Source: Candidatus Latescibacterota bacterium
GTDB taxonomy: Bacteria > Latescibacterota > UBA2968 > UBA8231
Length of the DNA: 37,084 nucleotides
NCBI GenBank assembly: GCA_022826515.1
Contig: JAJDUT010000129.1
Span: forward strand, 1-37,084
Direction: 5' to 3'
Notes under the pieces: generated by a model
The model's input: the letters and a program-made list of their open reading frames with translations, nothing else
Told to the model about the DNA's origin: nothing
Database searches by the model: none
Translations under genes and position numbers: made by a program
Shown: positions 16,773 to 25,065 of the stretch, piece after piece
Layout: the number at the start of each line of letters is the position of its first letter
Numbering within the stretch: position 1 is the stretch's first letter

Positions 16773-17220
16773 CTTCAGTTATCTCCTGTAACCATGTAAG
16801 CGGGTTTTCGACGCGGATGCCAAGTTGCGAACTGATGCTTTTCGCCTTGTTAAGCATCCGGTCATCCGTTGTTAGCAGGCAATCCGCACGGCCACTTTCG
16901 GCGCAGGCAAGATGTAGAGCATCGAACGGCTTAAACCCCAACGATTCAAAATGCTTGCCTCTCGCAGTCTCGGTTGCATCAACGGAAACGGTCTGATGAG
17001 CGTACGTTAGCAGAAATTTTACTCGAAAGCGTTGTCTCAAGTCAAGGTTTTGATCGGCTTCAAACATAGAAACTTCGCTGGCGATCCATTGCCATTGCCT
17101 AGTGTAAAAGCGCACCATGATCAGCATAATAGCTTCGGTTTCAAGGCGAATTCGATCTTGCGTCTGATCGTCAAAGGGACGGCTCAAACAACAGTTATCG
17201 AGATAGATTTTCCAGTCCAT
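16735..17220 (-). CDS. PIN-domain ribonuclease, putative toxin (VapC-like)
   Basis: 161 residues with the PIN acidic set: Asp8 in IYLDNCCLSRPF, Glu49, Asp100 in KPFDALHLACAE, and Asp119/Asp120 in LLTTDDRML. PIN proteins are Mg-dependent RNases, most often toxins of toxin-antitoxin pairs. ATG 17220 has GAGG six bases upstream. The partner (16533-16772) overlaps its end. The pair sits between the ABC ATPase and binding-protein genes on the same strand, so it looks inserted into the importer operon. All catalytic acids are present; activity is likely. Confidence 0.85.
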   Translation of the reverse strand: MDWKIYLDNCCLSRPFDDQTQDRIRLETEAIMLIMVRFYTRQWQWIASEVSMFEADQNLDLRQRFRVKFLLTYAHQTVSVDATETARGKHFESLGFKPFDALHLACAESGRADCLLTTDDRMLNKAKSISSQLGIRVENPLTWLQEITEDERLKDDGESDP

Positions 17221-17283
17221 TCATCGCCTCTTAAAACCGAAATTAGCTTGATACCGACGCTGCCAACCCGCTCTCCACATCGT

Positions 17284-18330
17284 TCACCCACCTCCGTATG
17301 ACAAGCCGGCGACCTGTTCTTTCGACAGCACCGCAGCATCCTCGTAGAGATAGCAAGCAGCGCCCCGACCAGCATCGATCTGCACCAACGACGGACGCTG
17401 CTGCCGACAGCGCGGCATGACGTGAGGGCAGCGCTCGGCAAAGGCACAGCCACCAGTAGCGCTCGAAATCTCTGCATCCTCTTCCACTGTCGGCCCGCTA
17501 GGCGCAACCTCAACCGAGCCTTCGCCCCAGCGACGTTTTGCGTCCGGCAGCGGAATAGAACTCACAAGTAGCTGCGTGTAAGGGTGCTTCGGTGCCTTGA
17601 TAACCTGCTCCACATCACCCACCTCGACCACCGCACCCTGGTACATGACGAGAATGGTGTGACTCAGTTGATACGCCGTAGTCAGGTCGTGCGTGATGTA
17701 CACCAGACTAATGCCGCGCTCCCGGTGGATGCGGGACAGGGTCTCCAAGATGGTCGCGCGCAACGAAGCGTCCACCATCGACACCGGCTCGTCGGCCACA
17801 ATCACGCGCGGGTCGAGCAACAAGGCCCGCGCCACCATAATGCGCTGGCGCTGACCGCCGCTTAGCTGATGGGGATAACGCCCGAGAGTCTCCTCCGGGC
17901 GCAGACCGACCGCTTGCAGCCCCTCCTCGATCCGCTGCCGCCGCTCTTGGCGCGACAGCTCCGGGAAGAACTTGGCAATCGGCACCGTCAGGGAATGATC
18001 CACCCGGTAGAACGGATTGAACACCTCAAAGGGATCCTGAAACACAGCCTGCACCTGCCGACGAAACGTCTGTCTCGCCTTGGCGTCGAGATCGCGCAAT
18101 TCCGTGCCCTGGTAGCGCACCGATCCACCAGTCGGCGGCAAAATGCCTAGCAGCAGACGCGCCAAAGTAGTCTTCCCACTACCGCTTTCCCCGGCAATGG
18201 CCACCACCACGGGATCGTCCTCCGGGATCACCAGCGAAGCGTCGGCAACTGCAACAATCCGCTGCCGGTCGAACACGCCGCCACCAAAGGCTCGGCTCGC
18301 ACCCCGCGCTTCTAACAGTGGCGTGTTCAC
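17284..18330 (-). CDS. ABC-transporter ATP-binding protein (DppF/OppF type)
   Basis: Second ATPase of the importer. Walker A GESGSGKT, Q-loop VFQDPFE, signature LSGGQRQR, Walker B VIVADEP and switch His (YITHDL) are all present. The oligopeptide-transporter C-terminal extension follows (KHPYTQLLVSSIP and a Cys-rich FAERCPH). I take GTG 18330 as the start: it overlaps the stop of the previous ATPase as GTGA, the same 4-base junction seen at the preceding gene, with a G-rich site upstream. A TTG at 18354 would lengthen it by eight codons. 348 residues. The next genes on this strand are the toxin-antitoxin pair. Confidence 0.92.
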   Translation of the reverse strand: MNTPLLEARGASRAFGGGVFDRQRIVAVADASLVIPEDDPVVVAIAGESGSGKTTLARLLLGILPPTGGSVRYQGTELRDLDAKARQTFRRQVQAVFQDPFEVFNPFYRVDHSLTVPIAKFFPELSRQERRQRIEEGLQAVGLRPEETLGRYPHQLSGGQRQRIMVARALLLDPRVIVADEPVSMVDASLRATILETLSRIHRERGISLVYITHDLTTAYQLSHTILVMYQGAVVEVGDVEQVIKAPKHPYTQLLVSSIPLPDAKRRWGEGSVEVAPSGPTVEEDAEISSATGGCAFAERCPHVMPRCRQQRPSLVQIDAGRGAACYLYEDAAVLSKEQVAGLSYGGG

Positions 18331-19310
18331 GAGCCCCCGGCGTGCAGATGACAAGCCACCCGGCGCTCAGCAGCCACCACCTCCAACTCCGGCACGCGAT
18401 CCGAGCAGCTATCCATCACCTGCGGACAGCGCGGATGAAAAGGACACCCCGGTGGCGGCTCCAGCAGCGAAGGCGGCAGTCCGGGAATCCCGCGAAACAC
18501 GCCCTTGCGCTCCAGCGACGGCAGGCTTTCTACCAACATGCGCGTGTACGGATGCAGCGGCTCTTCGAGCAGGCTTTGCACCGGCCCCAGTTCAGCCAAC
18601 CGGCCAGCGTACATCACGCCGATGAGGTCCACGCATTGAGCCATCAGCCCCATGTCGTGGCCCACCAAAATCACCGCGGCGTCGAGTTCCTGCTGCACGC
18701 GGAACAAGGTATCCATCACCCGCTTTTGCACGACCACGTCCAAGGCACTAGTCGGCTCGTCAGCGATGATCACCTGCGGTCGCAAGGCCACGGCAATGGC
18801 CATGCCCACGCGCTGCTTCATACCGCCGCTGAGTTCGTGGGGGTACATGCGCGCCGTCGCCGGGTCCAGTTCAACCAACGCCAGCAGACTTCTCACCCGC
18901 TCCTGCAGAGCTTCGCGGTCCGGCCGCTCCTCGTGCGCCTCAATCGTGTCGGCGATCTGCGCACCCACGCGCATCACCGGATTGAGCGAATTCATCACGC
19001 CTTGGGGAATCAGAGAGATCCGCGAAAAGCGCACGCCCCGCATCTCTTCCTCAGCCAGCGACAACAACTCCAGTTCGTCGAGCTTGACCCGTCCCCCTTC
19101 AATCCGTCCGGGCGGCCGGATTAGCTGCATCAAAGCCATCGCCGTTGTCGATTTACCCGACCCCGACTCGCCCACCAAGCCCAGCCGCTCTCCCGACCGC
19201 AACGCAAAGCCAACGCCCTCTACGGCGCGCACCGGCCCCCTCGGAGTGTGGTAATGAACGCGCAGGTCATGCACCCGCAACACCACGCGGCTCTTGCCCT
19301 CGGCACTCAC
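18327..19310 (-). CDS. ABC-transporter ATP-binding protein (DppD/OppD type)
   Basis: First ATPase of the importer. It has Walker A GESGSGKS, Q-loop LIPQGVMNSLNP, signature LSGGMKQR, Walker B VIIADEP, switch His GHDMGL and the oligopeptide C-terminal motif LHPYTRMLVESLP with a Cys-rich tail (GCPFHPRCP). The open frame runs up to 19424. GTG 19310 makes a GTGA overlap with the permease stop and has AAGG upstream; ATG 19325 is a close alternative. 327 residues. It forms the nucleotide-binding pair with the following gene and energises the two permeases. Confidence 0.92.
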   Translation of the reverse strand: MSAEGKSRVVLRVHDLRVHYHTPRGPVRAVEGVGFALRSGERLGLVGESGSGKSTTAMALMQLIRPPGRIEGGRVKLDELELLSLAEEEMRGVRFSRISLIPQGVMNSLNPVMRVGAQIADTIEAHEERPDREALQERVRSLLALVELDPATARMYPHELSGGMKQRVGMAIAVALRPQVIIADEPTSALDVVVQKRVMDTLFRVQQELDAAVILVGHDMGLMAQCVDLIGVMYAGRLAELGPVQSLLEEPLHPYTRMLVESLPSLERKGVFRGIPGLPPSLLEPPPGCPFHPRCPQVMDSCSDRVPELEVVAAERRVACHLHAGGS

Positions 19311-20164
19311 GACGAGACCTTCCATATGCGCGGATTGGCGATGCGATCCAACCCCATGGAGACGAGGAACAAGCCGAGAAAAATCAGCACGATCATCGCA
19401 ATCGGCGGTGCCCACCACCACCACATTCCCCGTAGCAGCGAGGTGTAGTACAAAGCCCAGTAAATAGTCATCCCAAGCGTAGGCTCGTTCTGCGGCCCCA
19501 AGCCCAGCGCCTCTAGACCAATCGAAGCTAACACCGCAGCACCCACAGCACTGACAAAACTAGCCGCCAGATAGGGCAGCAGATTCGGCAGCAACTCGCG
19601 GGCAATAATCTCCAAGTCCCTCATGCCAGAAAGCCGCGCCACCTGCACGTACGCGCGCTCGCGCATCGACAACACCTGCGAGCGGATCGTCCGCGTCGGC
19701 AGCATCCACGCCAGCGAGGCCACCACGAGAGCCATCATATCGACCGTAACAGCCGTGCGCAGCGAAGTGGCCAGCACCACTAAGAACAACAGGCCGGGCA
19801 CAGTCAGCAGCACGTCAGCAGCCCCCCGAATCAAGGTATCGACCAAGCCGCCAAAGTACCCAGCGAGAAAGCCAAGGATAATGCCAATACCAAGTCCCAC
19901 GGCACCAGCGAGGAAGCCGATCCTAAGCGTTAGCGGCGTACCTGCCACCATCACCGCGAGCAAATCCCGCCCCGCCGCGTCAGTACCAAGAAGGTGCTCC
20001 AGCGACGGCGACAGATTGGGTTCCGCCGAGCCGACGCGGGCCAGATCCGTATCGACGAACAAGGTCCCCACAGGACCGAAGGCTAACACGACAAAGACGA
20101 CGATTAAGCCGGCCGCAAGCTGAGGATGGCGGCGCGCCGCCGCGAAGATCGGCGAGAGCGTCAT
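19307..20164 (-). CDS. ABC-transporter permease (DppC/OppC type)
   Basis: A 285-residue inner-membrane permease with an N-terminal membrane segment, a periplasmic part containing the typical HLLGTDAAGRDLLA, and five further segments. The cytoplasmic coupling loop, SGMRDLEIIARELLPNLLP, is the EAA-type motif that contacts the ATPase. Its ATG overlaps the previous permease stop as ATGA at 20164-20161, and its own stop overlaps the next gene as GTGA, so expression is coupled throughout. Confidence 0.92.
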   Translation of the reverse strand: MTLSPIFAAARRHPQLAAGLIVVFVVLAFGPVGTLFVDTDLARVGSAEPNLSPSLEHLLGTDAAGRDLLAVMVAGTPLTLRIGFLAGAVGLGIGIILGFLAGYFGGLVDTLIRGAADVLLTVPGLLFLVVLATSLRTAVTVDMMALVVASLAWMLPTRTIRSQVLSMRERAYVQVARLSGMRDLEIIARELLPNLLPYLAASFVSAVGAAVLASIGLEALGLGPQNEPTLGMTIYWALYYTSLLRGMWWWWAPPIAMIVLIFLGLFLVSMGLDRIANPRIWKVSS

Positions 20165-21162
20165 CGGCGGTAGGCAATGCGCGGGTCGAGGAGCGGATAA
20201 ACCAAGTCGAGAATCAACGTCACCACGGCGATGGCGAGGATGACCATGAGTACGACGCCGTAGATGACGAAGTAGTCAAAAGTCTGTATGGCGCGGTACA
20301 GCACCGTGCCCACACCCGGGTACGCGAACACCACCTCCACCAGCACGGCCCCAGACACCACGTAACCCATCGCCAGCGCCAAGGCCGTAGTCTGTGGCAA
20401 CAGCGCGTTGCGCAGGGCATAGCGGAAGAAAATGTCGCGGCTCTTCAAGCCCCGAGCCTCGGCGTAGTTGACGTAATCCTCGCCTTGGACAGTGACCATC
20501 ATACCGCGCATCGACAACGCCCAAAACCCCACCGACGACAGCACGATTGACAAGGCGGGGACGATGGAGTGATAGATCACGTCAATGGCAAAGGCCAAGG
20601 TCGGCCCAGGCAGCGTTCCCAAGGTAAAACCACCGCCGAGCGGAAAGGCGCGCAGAGTAAAGCCCAAGAGAAAGACGAGAACTAGTCCAAGCAAGTAGTA
20701 GGGAATCGCCGACAGCGCCAAGAAAGGCGCGGCAAAGTAGTGCAGAGCACCGGGTGATCGCGGCCAAGCCAGCAGCGCGCCGAGCACCGTGCCGAGGGCA
20801 AAGGCAATCAGCGTCGCCGTCGTCAGCAGCCCGAGCGTCCACGGCAGGGCGCGCATGATAATGTCAGAAGCGCGGCTCGGAAAATTGGCGATGGAAACCC
20901 CAAAGTCGAGACGCGCCACATCGCCTAAGTAGCGCAGGTATTGCTTCCACAGCGGCTGATCCAGACCGAAGCGGGCCTCGTACGTGGCCACCACCGCCTC
21001 CATGTCGGTCTTGCCCGCGCCGCCGAAGGACACCGCCTGCAACAGGCGCTCGCGGATGGGGTTCACCGGAGCCATCCGAGGCATCAAAAAGTTGATGGTA
21101 GCCCCTGCCCACACGATCAGCAGAAACACGCCAAATCGTCGAAAGACGTAGTTAAGCGACAA
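20161..21162 (-). CDS. ABC-transporter permease (DppB/OppB type)
   Basis: Inner-membrane permease with six predicted membrane segments and the EAA-type loop EARGLKSRDIFFRYALRNAL. The open frame extends to 21222 inside the dehydratase gene. The start fitting the family N-terminus is TTG 21162 (LSLNYVFRRFGVFLLIVWAG), seven bases after the dehydratase stop with GGAG ten bases upstream. 333 residues. TTG may keep its level below that of the following gene. It builds the channel together with the next gene. Confidence 0.9.
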   Translation of the reverse strand: MSLNYVFRRFGVFLLIVWAGATINFLMPRMAPVNPIRERLLQAVSFGGAGKTDMEAVVATYEARFGLDQPLWKQYLRYLGDVARLDFGVSIANFPSRASDIIMRALPWTLGLLTTATLIAFALGTVLGALLAWPRSPGALHYFAAPFLALSAIPYYLLGLVLVFLLGFTLRAFPLGGGFTLGTLPGPTLAFAIDVIYHSIVPALSIVLSSVGFWALSMRGMMVTVQGEDYVNYAEARGLKSRDIFFRYALRNALLPQTTALALAMGYVVSGAVLVEVVFAYPGVGTVLYRAIQTFDYFVIYGVVLMVILAIAVVTLILDLVYPLLDPRIAYRR

Positions 21163-21169
21163 GTTAGCT

Positions 21170-22306
21170 CTACTCCGCGTCGAAGAAACCGAGGTCCTCG
21201 CGCGCCGCGTTGCGCGCCACATCCTCGTCGAGTGTGACTCCGAGGCCGGGAGCCTGCGGCAAGGGGATTCGCCCGTTGACGATCAGGTCGCGCTCCACCG
21301 TGAGGCTGTTCCACAACTCATTGTCGAGGTGGTGGAACTCCAACACCTGAAAGTTGGGCGAAGCAGCGCACGGGTGGCACATAGCCACGGTGCCAATCGG
21401 GCTGCAAATGTTGTGCGGTGAAATCGGTATGTAATAGATGTCGGCCAAATCGGCGATGCGCCGTCCCTCGGACAGACCACCAGCCTTGGCCAGATCAGGA
21501 GAGATAATATCCGTCGCCTGTGTCTCGACCAGCTCGCGGAACCCGTGCCGCGTGTACAGGTTTTCGCCGGTGCAGATCGGCGTGCGCGTCGCGTTCTTCA
21601 CTTCCTTGAGCGCGGCGACATTTTCAGCCGGAATCGGATCTTCCAACCACATCAAATCCAGCGCTTCCAAAGCATAGGCGACCTTGAGGATGTCGTGCGG
21701 CGCGTACGCCCAGTGGGCGTCAATGAGCAAATCCGTATTGGGATGCAGCGCCTCGCGAAGCGCCGTAACCACTTCGATGTGGAAGGCGATGTCGCTGTTG
21801 CTCATGGTGCGGTTGTAGTGGTCGCGCCGGTCGGGGCGCGGATCGATGTCGAACTTGATGGCGTCAAAGCCGCGGGCTTCCACTTCCCTAGCCTTGGCTA
21901 CCCAAGATTCGGGATTGTCGTCCTCGTCGCCAGCATGGCAGTCATTGTACACGCGAATCGAGTCGCGGTACGCGCCGCCCAGCAACTGCCAGATCGGCAC
22001 GCCAATCGCCTGCCCAGTTATGTCCCACAGCGCCATCTCAATGCCGCTAATCGCGCTCATCACCGCGCCTTGATAGTACCCCGACGCCGACATCGAGCTT
22101 TTCATATCGCGGAAGAGCCTATCGACGTTGCGCGGGTCTTGGCCAATGAGGGCGCGTTGGGTGAGGCGTTCATCGACCGCGATGTGGTGGACGCCAGCTC
22201 CGTGATATGCCTCGCCAATGCCGGTGATCCCCTCGTCTGTGCGCACCTTCACCAGCACCCACGGCATAGGTTGCAGCAGCACAGCACCCACGGCAACAAT
22301 TTTCAT
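21170..22306 (-). CDS. Mandelate racemase/enolase-superfamily acid-sugar dehydratase
   Basis: 378 residues from ATG 22306, which has GGAGG six bases upstream; the frame could extend to 22348 but the family N-terminus MKIVAVGAVLLQP begins here. Enolase-superfamily metal ligands are Asp196 (IDAHW), Glu222 (WLEDP) and Glu248 (TGENLY). His198 and the Asp271/His298 pair (SPHN) are the likely acid and base. This arrangement and spacing match galactonate dehydratase-type enzymes as I remember them; the family includes mannonate and related aldonate dehydratases. It probably dehydrates an aldonic acid to a 2-keto-3-deoxy acid. First gene of the ABC importer operon, so the imported compound probably yields its substrate. 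Confidence 0.9.
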   Translation of the reverse strand: MKIVAVGAVLLQPMPWVLVKVRTDEGITGIGEAYHGAGVHHIAVDERLTQRALIGQDPRNVDRLFRDMKSSMSASGYYQGAVMSAISGIEMALWDITGQAIGVPIWQLLGGAYRDSIRVYNDCHAGDEDDNPESWVAKAREVEARGFDAIKFDIDPRPDRRDHYNRTMSNSDIAFHIEVVTALREALHPNTDLLIDAHWAYAPHDILKVAYALEALDLMWLEDPIPAENVAALKEVKNATRTPICTGENLYTRHGFRELVETQATDIISPDLAKAGGLSEGRRIADLADIYYIPISPHNICSPIGTVAMCHPCAASPNFQVLEFHHLDNELWNSLTVERDLIVNGRIPLPQAPGLGVTLDEDVARNAAREDLGFFDAE

Positions 22307-22474
22307 CGCTACCTCCGCGTATATACGTGCGTCTGTCAGTATCCTCAATCAGCGAGAGGCATTTATAAAGCCATTGAGTAAGGACAGATGCCTTATTAAA
22401 TTGAACACGACTCCAAAAACGCCGCCAATGTATCGCCTCCCCCAACCCTCGTCAAGCTCTCCGGGAGAACCGAC

Positions 22475-23308
22475 ATGATTCGACTCAACCAACAGCAACT
22501 CAACTTTTTCGACACCTTCGGCTACCTTGCGCTGCCGGGACTAATGGCCGACTGTATCGACGAAATCATCGACGCCTTCGAGCAAGTCTGGGCCGAGCGC
22601 GGCGGCGGCCACTACGGCCAACCGCACGACGGCGAACGGCGCTCCTGCATCGTGCCCTTCATCGATCAACACGAGCGCTTGTGTGCGCTGCTCGACGATC
22701 CGCGCATCGAAGGCTTGCTCGCCAGCCTGCTCGGCGACGACTTCAACTACAGCGGTTCCGACGGCAACTACTACGCCGGCGACACCCGGTGGCACTCCGA
22801 CGGCTACCAGAAGGAAATCCGCCACGTCAAGATCGCCTTCTACCTCGACCACCTGACCCGCGACACCGGCTGCCTGCGCGTGATCCCGGGTAGCCACCGC
22901 CGCGGCGACCAGTACGCCGAGACGCTTGAAGCGAACGTCAAGCAATCGCAGGAGCAATGGGGCATCTCCGGCGACCAAGTCCCAGCCGTCGCGCTCGAAA
23001 TCGTCCCCGGAGATCTAGTCGTCTTCCAGCACAACCTCAAACACGCGGCCTTCGGCGGCAGTGGCCGTCGCCGCATGTTCACCATCAACTGCATGGTGCG
23101 CGTGCCCGACGAGCAGATCGACCTCGTCAAACAGGACATCGCAGGACTCGCCCGCTTCTGGGCAGAGCGCGCGTACGGCGAGACCATGCTCGCCACGGCG
23201 AGCAAACGCCGCATGGTGCATCTCGAACAGCGCATGGCCAACGACGGCCACCTCAAAGAACTAGCGGCGAAGGCGCGGGCCGAGATGCCCGAACCTTCGC
23301 GGGGATAG
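22475..23308 (+). CDS. Phytanoyl-CoA dioxygenase (PhyH)-like Fe(II)/2-oxoglutarate oxygenase
   Basis: 277 residues with the double-stranded beta-helix iron site: His107 and Asp109 in RWHSDGY and the distal His190 in NLKHAAFG. An Arg at about 199 is suitable for 2-oxoglutarate. CLRVIPGSHRRGD is typical of the family. PhyH-like proteins hydroxylate many small molecules, so the substrate is not known. ATG 22475 has GGGAG upstream. It is divergent from the dehydratase (168-base gap) and is followed after seven bases by the isomerase-like gene, forming a plus-strand operon. Confidence 0.9.
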   Translation: MIRLNQQQLNFFDTFGYLALPGLMADCIDEIIDAFEQVWAERGGGHYGQPHDGERRSCIVPFIDQHERLCALLDDPRIEGLLASLLGDDFNYSGSDGNYYAGDTRWHSDGYQKEIRHVKIAFYLDHLTRDTGCLRVIPGSHRRGDQYAETLEANVKQSQEQWGISGDQVPAVALEIVPGDLVVFQHNLKHAAFGGSGRRRMFTINCMVRVPDEQIDLVKQDIAGLARFWAERAYGETMLATASKRRMVHLEQRMANDGHLKELAAKARAEMPEPSRG

Positions 23309-23315
23309 GAAAATC

Positions 23316-24242
23316 ATGAGCGACCACTACGAATTCAAAATGGGGATGTACCTCGGCGAGCTGCAGCAGCCCTTCGAGCAATCGCTGGCCACGGCGTGTG
23401 ACCTCGGCGCACACTACGTCTGGTGCGGCACCCACTCCAACAACCGCAACCTCTACGAGCTTGCCGACGCCGAGATAGACCAAGCCGCCGAACAGGTCGC
23501 CGCGCACGGTCTCGAGTTTTTCCTGCTCGACGGCGCTGGGTTGTTCAAGACCGTGCATCTCGCCGAGCTTGAGCCGGGCAAAATGCTCGAACACGCCCAA
23601 TTCAAGGAGCATTTCACCAAGCTGGAACGATCAATGGAAGTTTCAGCCCGTCTGGGGATCGGCGCGGTCGGCTGCAGCAGCTTCGCTTGGCCGGCCGAGT
23701 ACACCGGCGGCAAGCCGACTTGGCCCATGCGCTGGGCAACGCGCGGCGGCATCATCTCCGACGGCGACATGGCAAAGCTAGTCGAGGCGTTCTCCATGTT
23801 CGCCGACCTCGCCGAAAAATACGACGTCGACATCGCCTTCCTGATGATGCAGTGGAACTACGGCAACACCAGCCGCAACTTCCGCCGCATCGTCGAAGCC
23901 GTCGGCTCGCGGCGCTTCAAGGCGCTCTGGTGTCCAGCGGACAACTACAACTGCGGCGAAGTCGATAACGCCACCGCTGGTTTCGAAAACCTGCGCCCCT
24001 ACCTACACGGCGTCCACGCCAAGGACCTGCGCACCATAAACGGTTCCACGCTCGAATTCGAGTACACACCCATCGGCGAGGGTCACGTCGATTACCCGAC
24101 GATCCTGCGCAACCTGCGCGACAACCGCTGCGACGTCGTCCTGTCGATCGCCACCCATTTCCTGCCAGCAAGCGGCTCGCGGCTCGAAGCCATGCAGACG
24201 AACTACGCCAATATCCGCAGACTGATTGGAGAGTTGGCGTAA
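23316..24242 (+). CDS. Xylose isomerase-like TIM-barrel protein (sugar isomerase/epimerase)
   Basis: 308 residues with the AP-endonuclease-2/xylose-isomerase-like TIM barrel. Features seen include DLGAHYVWCGTHS near the N-terminus, AEKYDVDIAFLMM, HGVHAKDLR (a metal-binding His/Asp strand end) and GEGHVDYPTIL near the C-terminus, the usual family motif. Such enzymes isomerise or epimerise sugars and inositols; the substrate cannot be read. It starts seven bases after the PhyH-like gene, which may oxidise the same substrate. Confidence 0.9.
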   Translation: MSDHYEFKMGMYLGELQQPFEQSLATACDLGAHYVWCGTHSNNRNLYELADAEIDQAAEQVAAHGLEFFLLDGAGLFKTVHLAELEPGKMLEHAQFKEHFTKLERSMEVSARLGIGAVGCSSFAWPAEYTGGKPTWPMRWATRGGIISDGDMAKLVEAFSMFADLAEKYDVDIAFLMMQWNYGNTSRNFRRIVEAVGSRRFKALWCPADNYNCGEVDNATAGFENLRPYLHGVHAKDLRTINGSTLEFEYTPIGEGHVDYPTILRNLRDNRCDVVLSIATHFLPASGSRLEAMQTNYANIRRLIGELA

Positions 24243-24260
24243 TCTAACAGGAGGGTACGC

Positions 24261-24992
24261 ATGACCGATTCGTCGCAGGGCGACAGCATCGTCATTTTGT
24301 TCCGAGGTGGACGCTTGCCCCAGTGGCATCGGCTCGACGAGGCCCAGCGGCGCGACTACGAGCGCCAGCACGTGGACCTAATGCTGTCGGTCGCCGAGCG
24401 CCATGGCCTGATCGGCATCCACGGCTACCGCCTGCTGGCACCCCAAAACAGTTGGGAGCGCTTCTGGACCATCGAATTCCCAGACCTAGCCGGTGCCGAG
24501 GCCTGGATGGCGGCGGAGACGGAACCTCCGTACGGACACTACGGCTTCTACGACTATTCCCTCGCCAGACGCTGGCAACCAGAGAGCCTTGCTTGGCTAC
24601 CCCGCAAGCCCGAACCCCCCGTGGCTCCCGACGCGGACCCGCACGTAATCCCACCCCTGACCGTCGATCCCTCCTCGATCGTCGTGCTCGCCTTCGGCGA
24701 CTGGCGTCGCAGCTCCGATCAAGTGTGCGGCGACGCGGAGCGTCAGCAGCGACTACAAGAGGTAGCCCGGGAGCACGACCTCACCCACGGCGAAACCTTC
24801 CGCCTACTCGGGACCAACACCGAAGGCGAATTTGTCTGGATTTTGGAGTTCCCCCAGCTAACCGGTGCCGAAGCCTATATCGAAGCCGAGACAGCTCCGC
24901 CCGCCGGGTCCTATCACAAACGCAACTACCACCTCGCCAGACGCTGGGCACCCGAGTACTTCGCTACTTGGCCGCCGAGTACGGGGGACTAA
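24261..24992 (+). CDS. Protein of two tandem small alpha/beta domains, function unknown
   Basis: 243 residues made of two copies of one domain, about 15-115 and 140-238. Shared landmarks are SIVxL, a helix rich in charged residues, GxxxFR/YRLLxxN, WxxEFPxLxGAEAxxxAET, PPxGxY and YxLARRWxPE. The repeats suggest a dimeric alpha/beta-barrel (ABM-like, ferredoxin-like) fold fused in tandem so that one chain makes the pseudo-dimer. I do not recognise a named family. ATG 24261 is preceded by AGGAGG. It lies 18 bases after the isomerase-like gene and is probably co-transcribed with it; a role in handling the same metabolite is inferred. Confidence 0.8.
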   Translation: MTDSSQGDSIVILFRGGRLPQWHRLDEAQRRDYERQHVDLMLSVAERHGLIGIHGYRLLAPQNSWERFWTIEFPDLAGAEAWMAAETEPPYGHYGFYDYSLARRWQPESLAWLPRKPEPPVAPDADPHVIPPLTVDPSSIVVLAFGDWRRSSDQVCGDAERQQRLQEVAREHDLTHGETFRLLGTNTEGEFVWILEFPQLTGAEAYIEAETAPPAGSYHKRNYHLARRWAPEYFATWPPSTGD

Positions 24993-25015
24993 TAGACAAT
25001 CCTCCTCGGTGGACT

Positions 25016-25052
25016 TTTGCCTCGATTGGTATGGTCCGCATCTGGGCTGCGG
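25016..25052 (+). repeat. Diverged echo of the phosphatidyltransferase gene
   Basis: These 37 bases match 25931-25967 in the downstream CDP-alcohol phosphatidyltransferase gene at 33 of 37 positions, in the same orientation. They encode FASIGMVRIWAA compared with FASIGMASFWAA. The copy is outside any gene, just after the duplicated-domain protein, and seems to be a leftover of a partial duplication. Confidence 0.6.
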
Positions 25053-25065
25053 ACACTCGCCTTGG

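Noticed and set aside
18318..19124. 268-codon plus-strand frame opposite the first ABC ATPase
   Set aside because: His/Arg-rich shadow of a well-supported ATPase gene with all motifs on the other strand.
21545..22381. 278-codon plus-strand frame opposite the dehydratase
   Set aside because: The minus-strand gene has every metal ligand and a ribosome site; this frame shows no family features.
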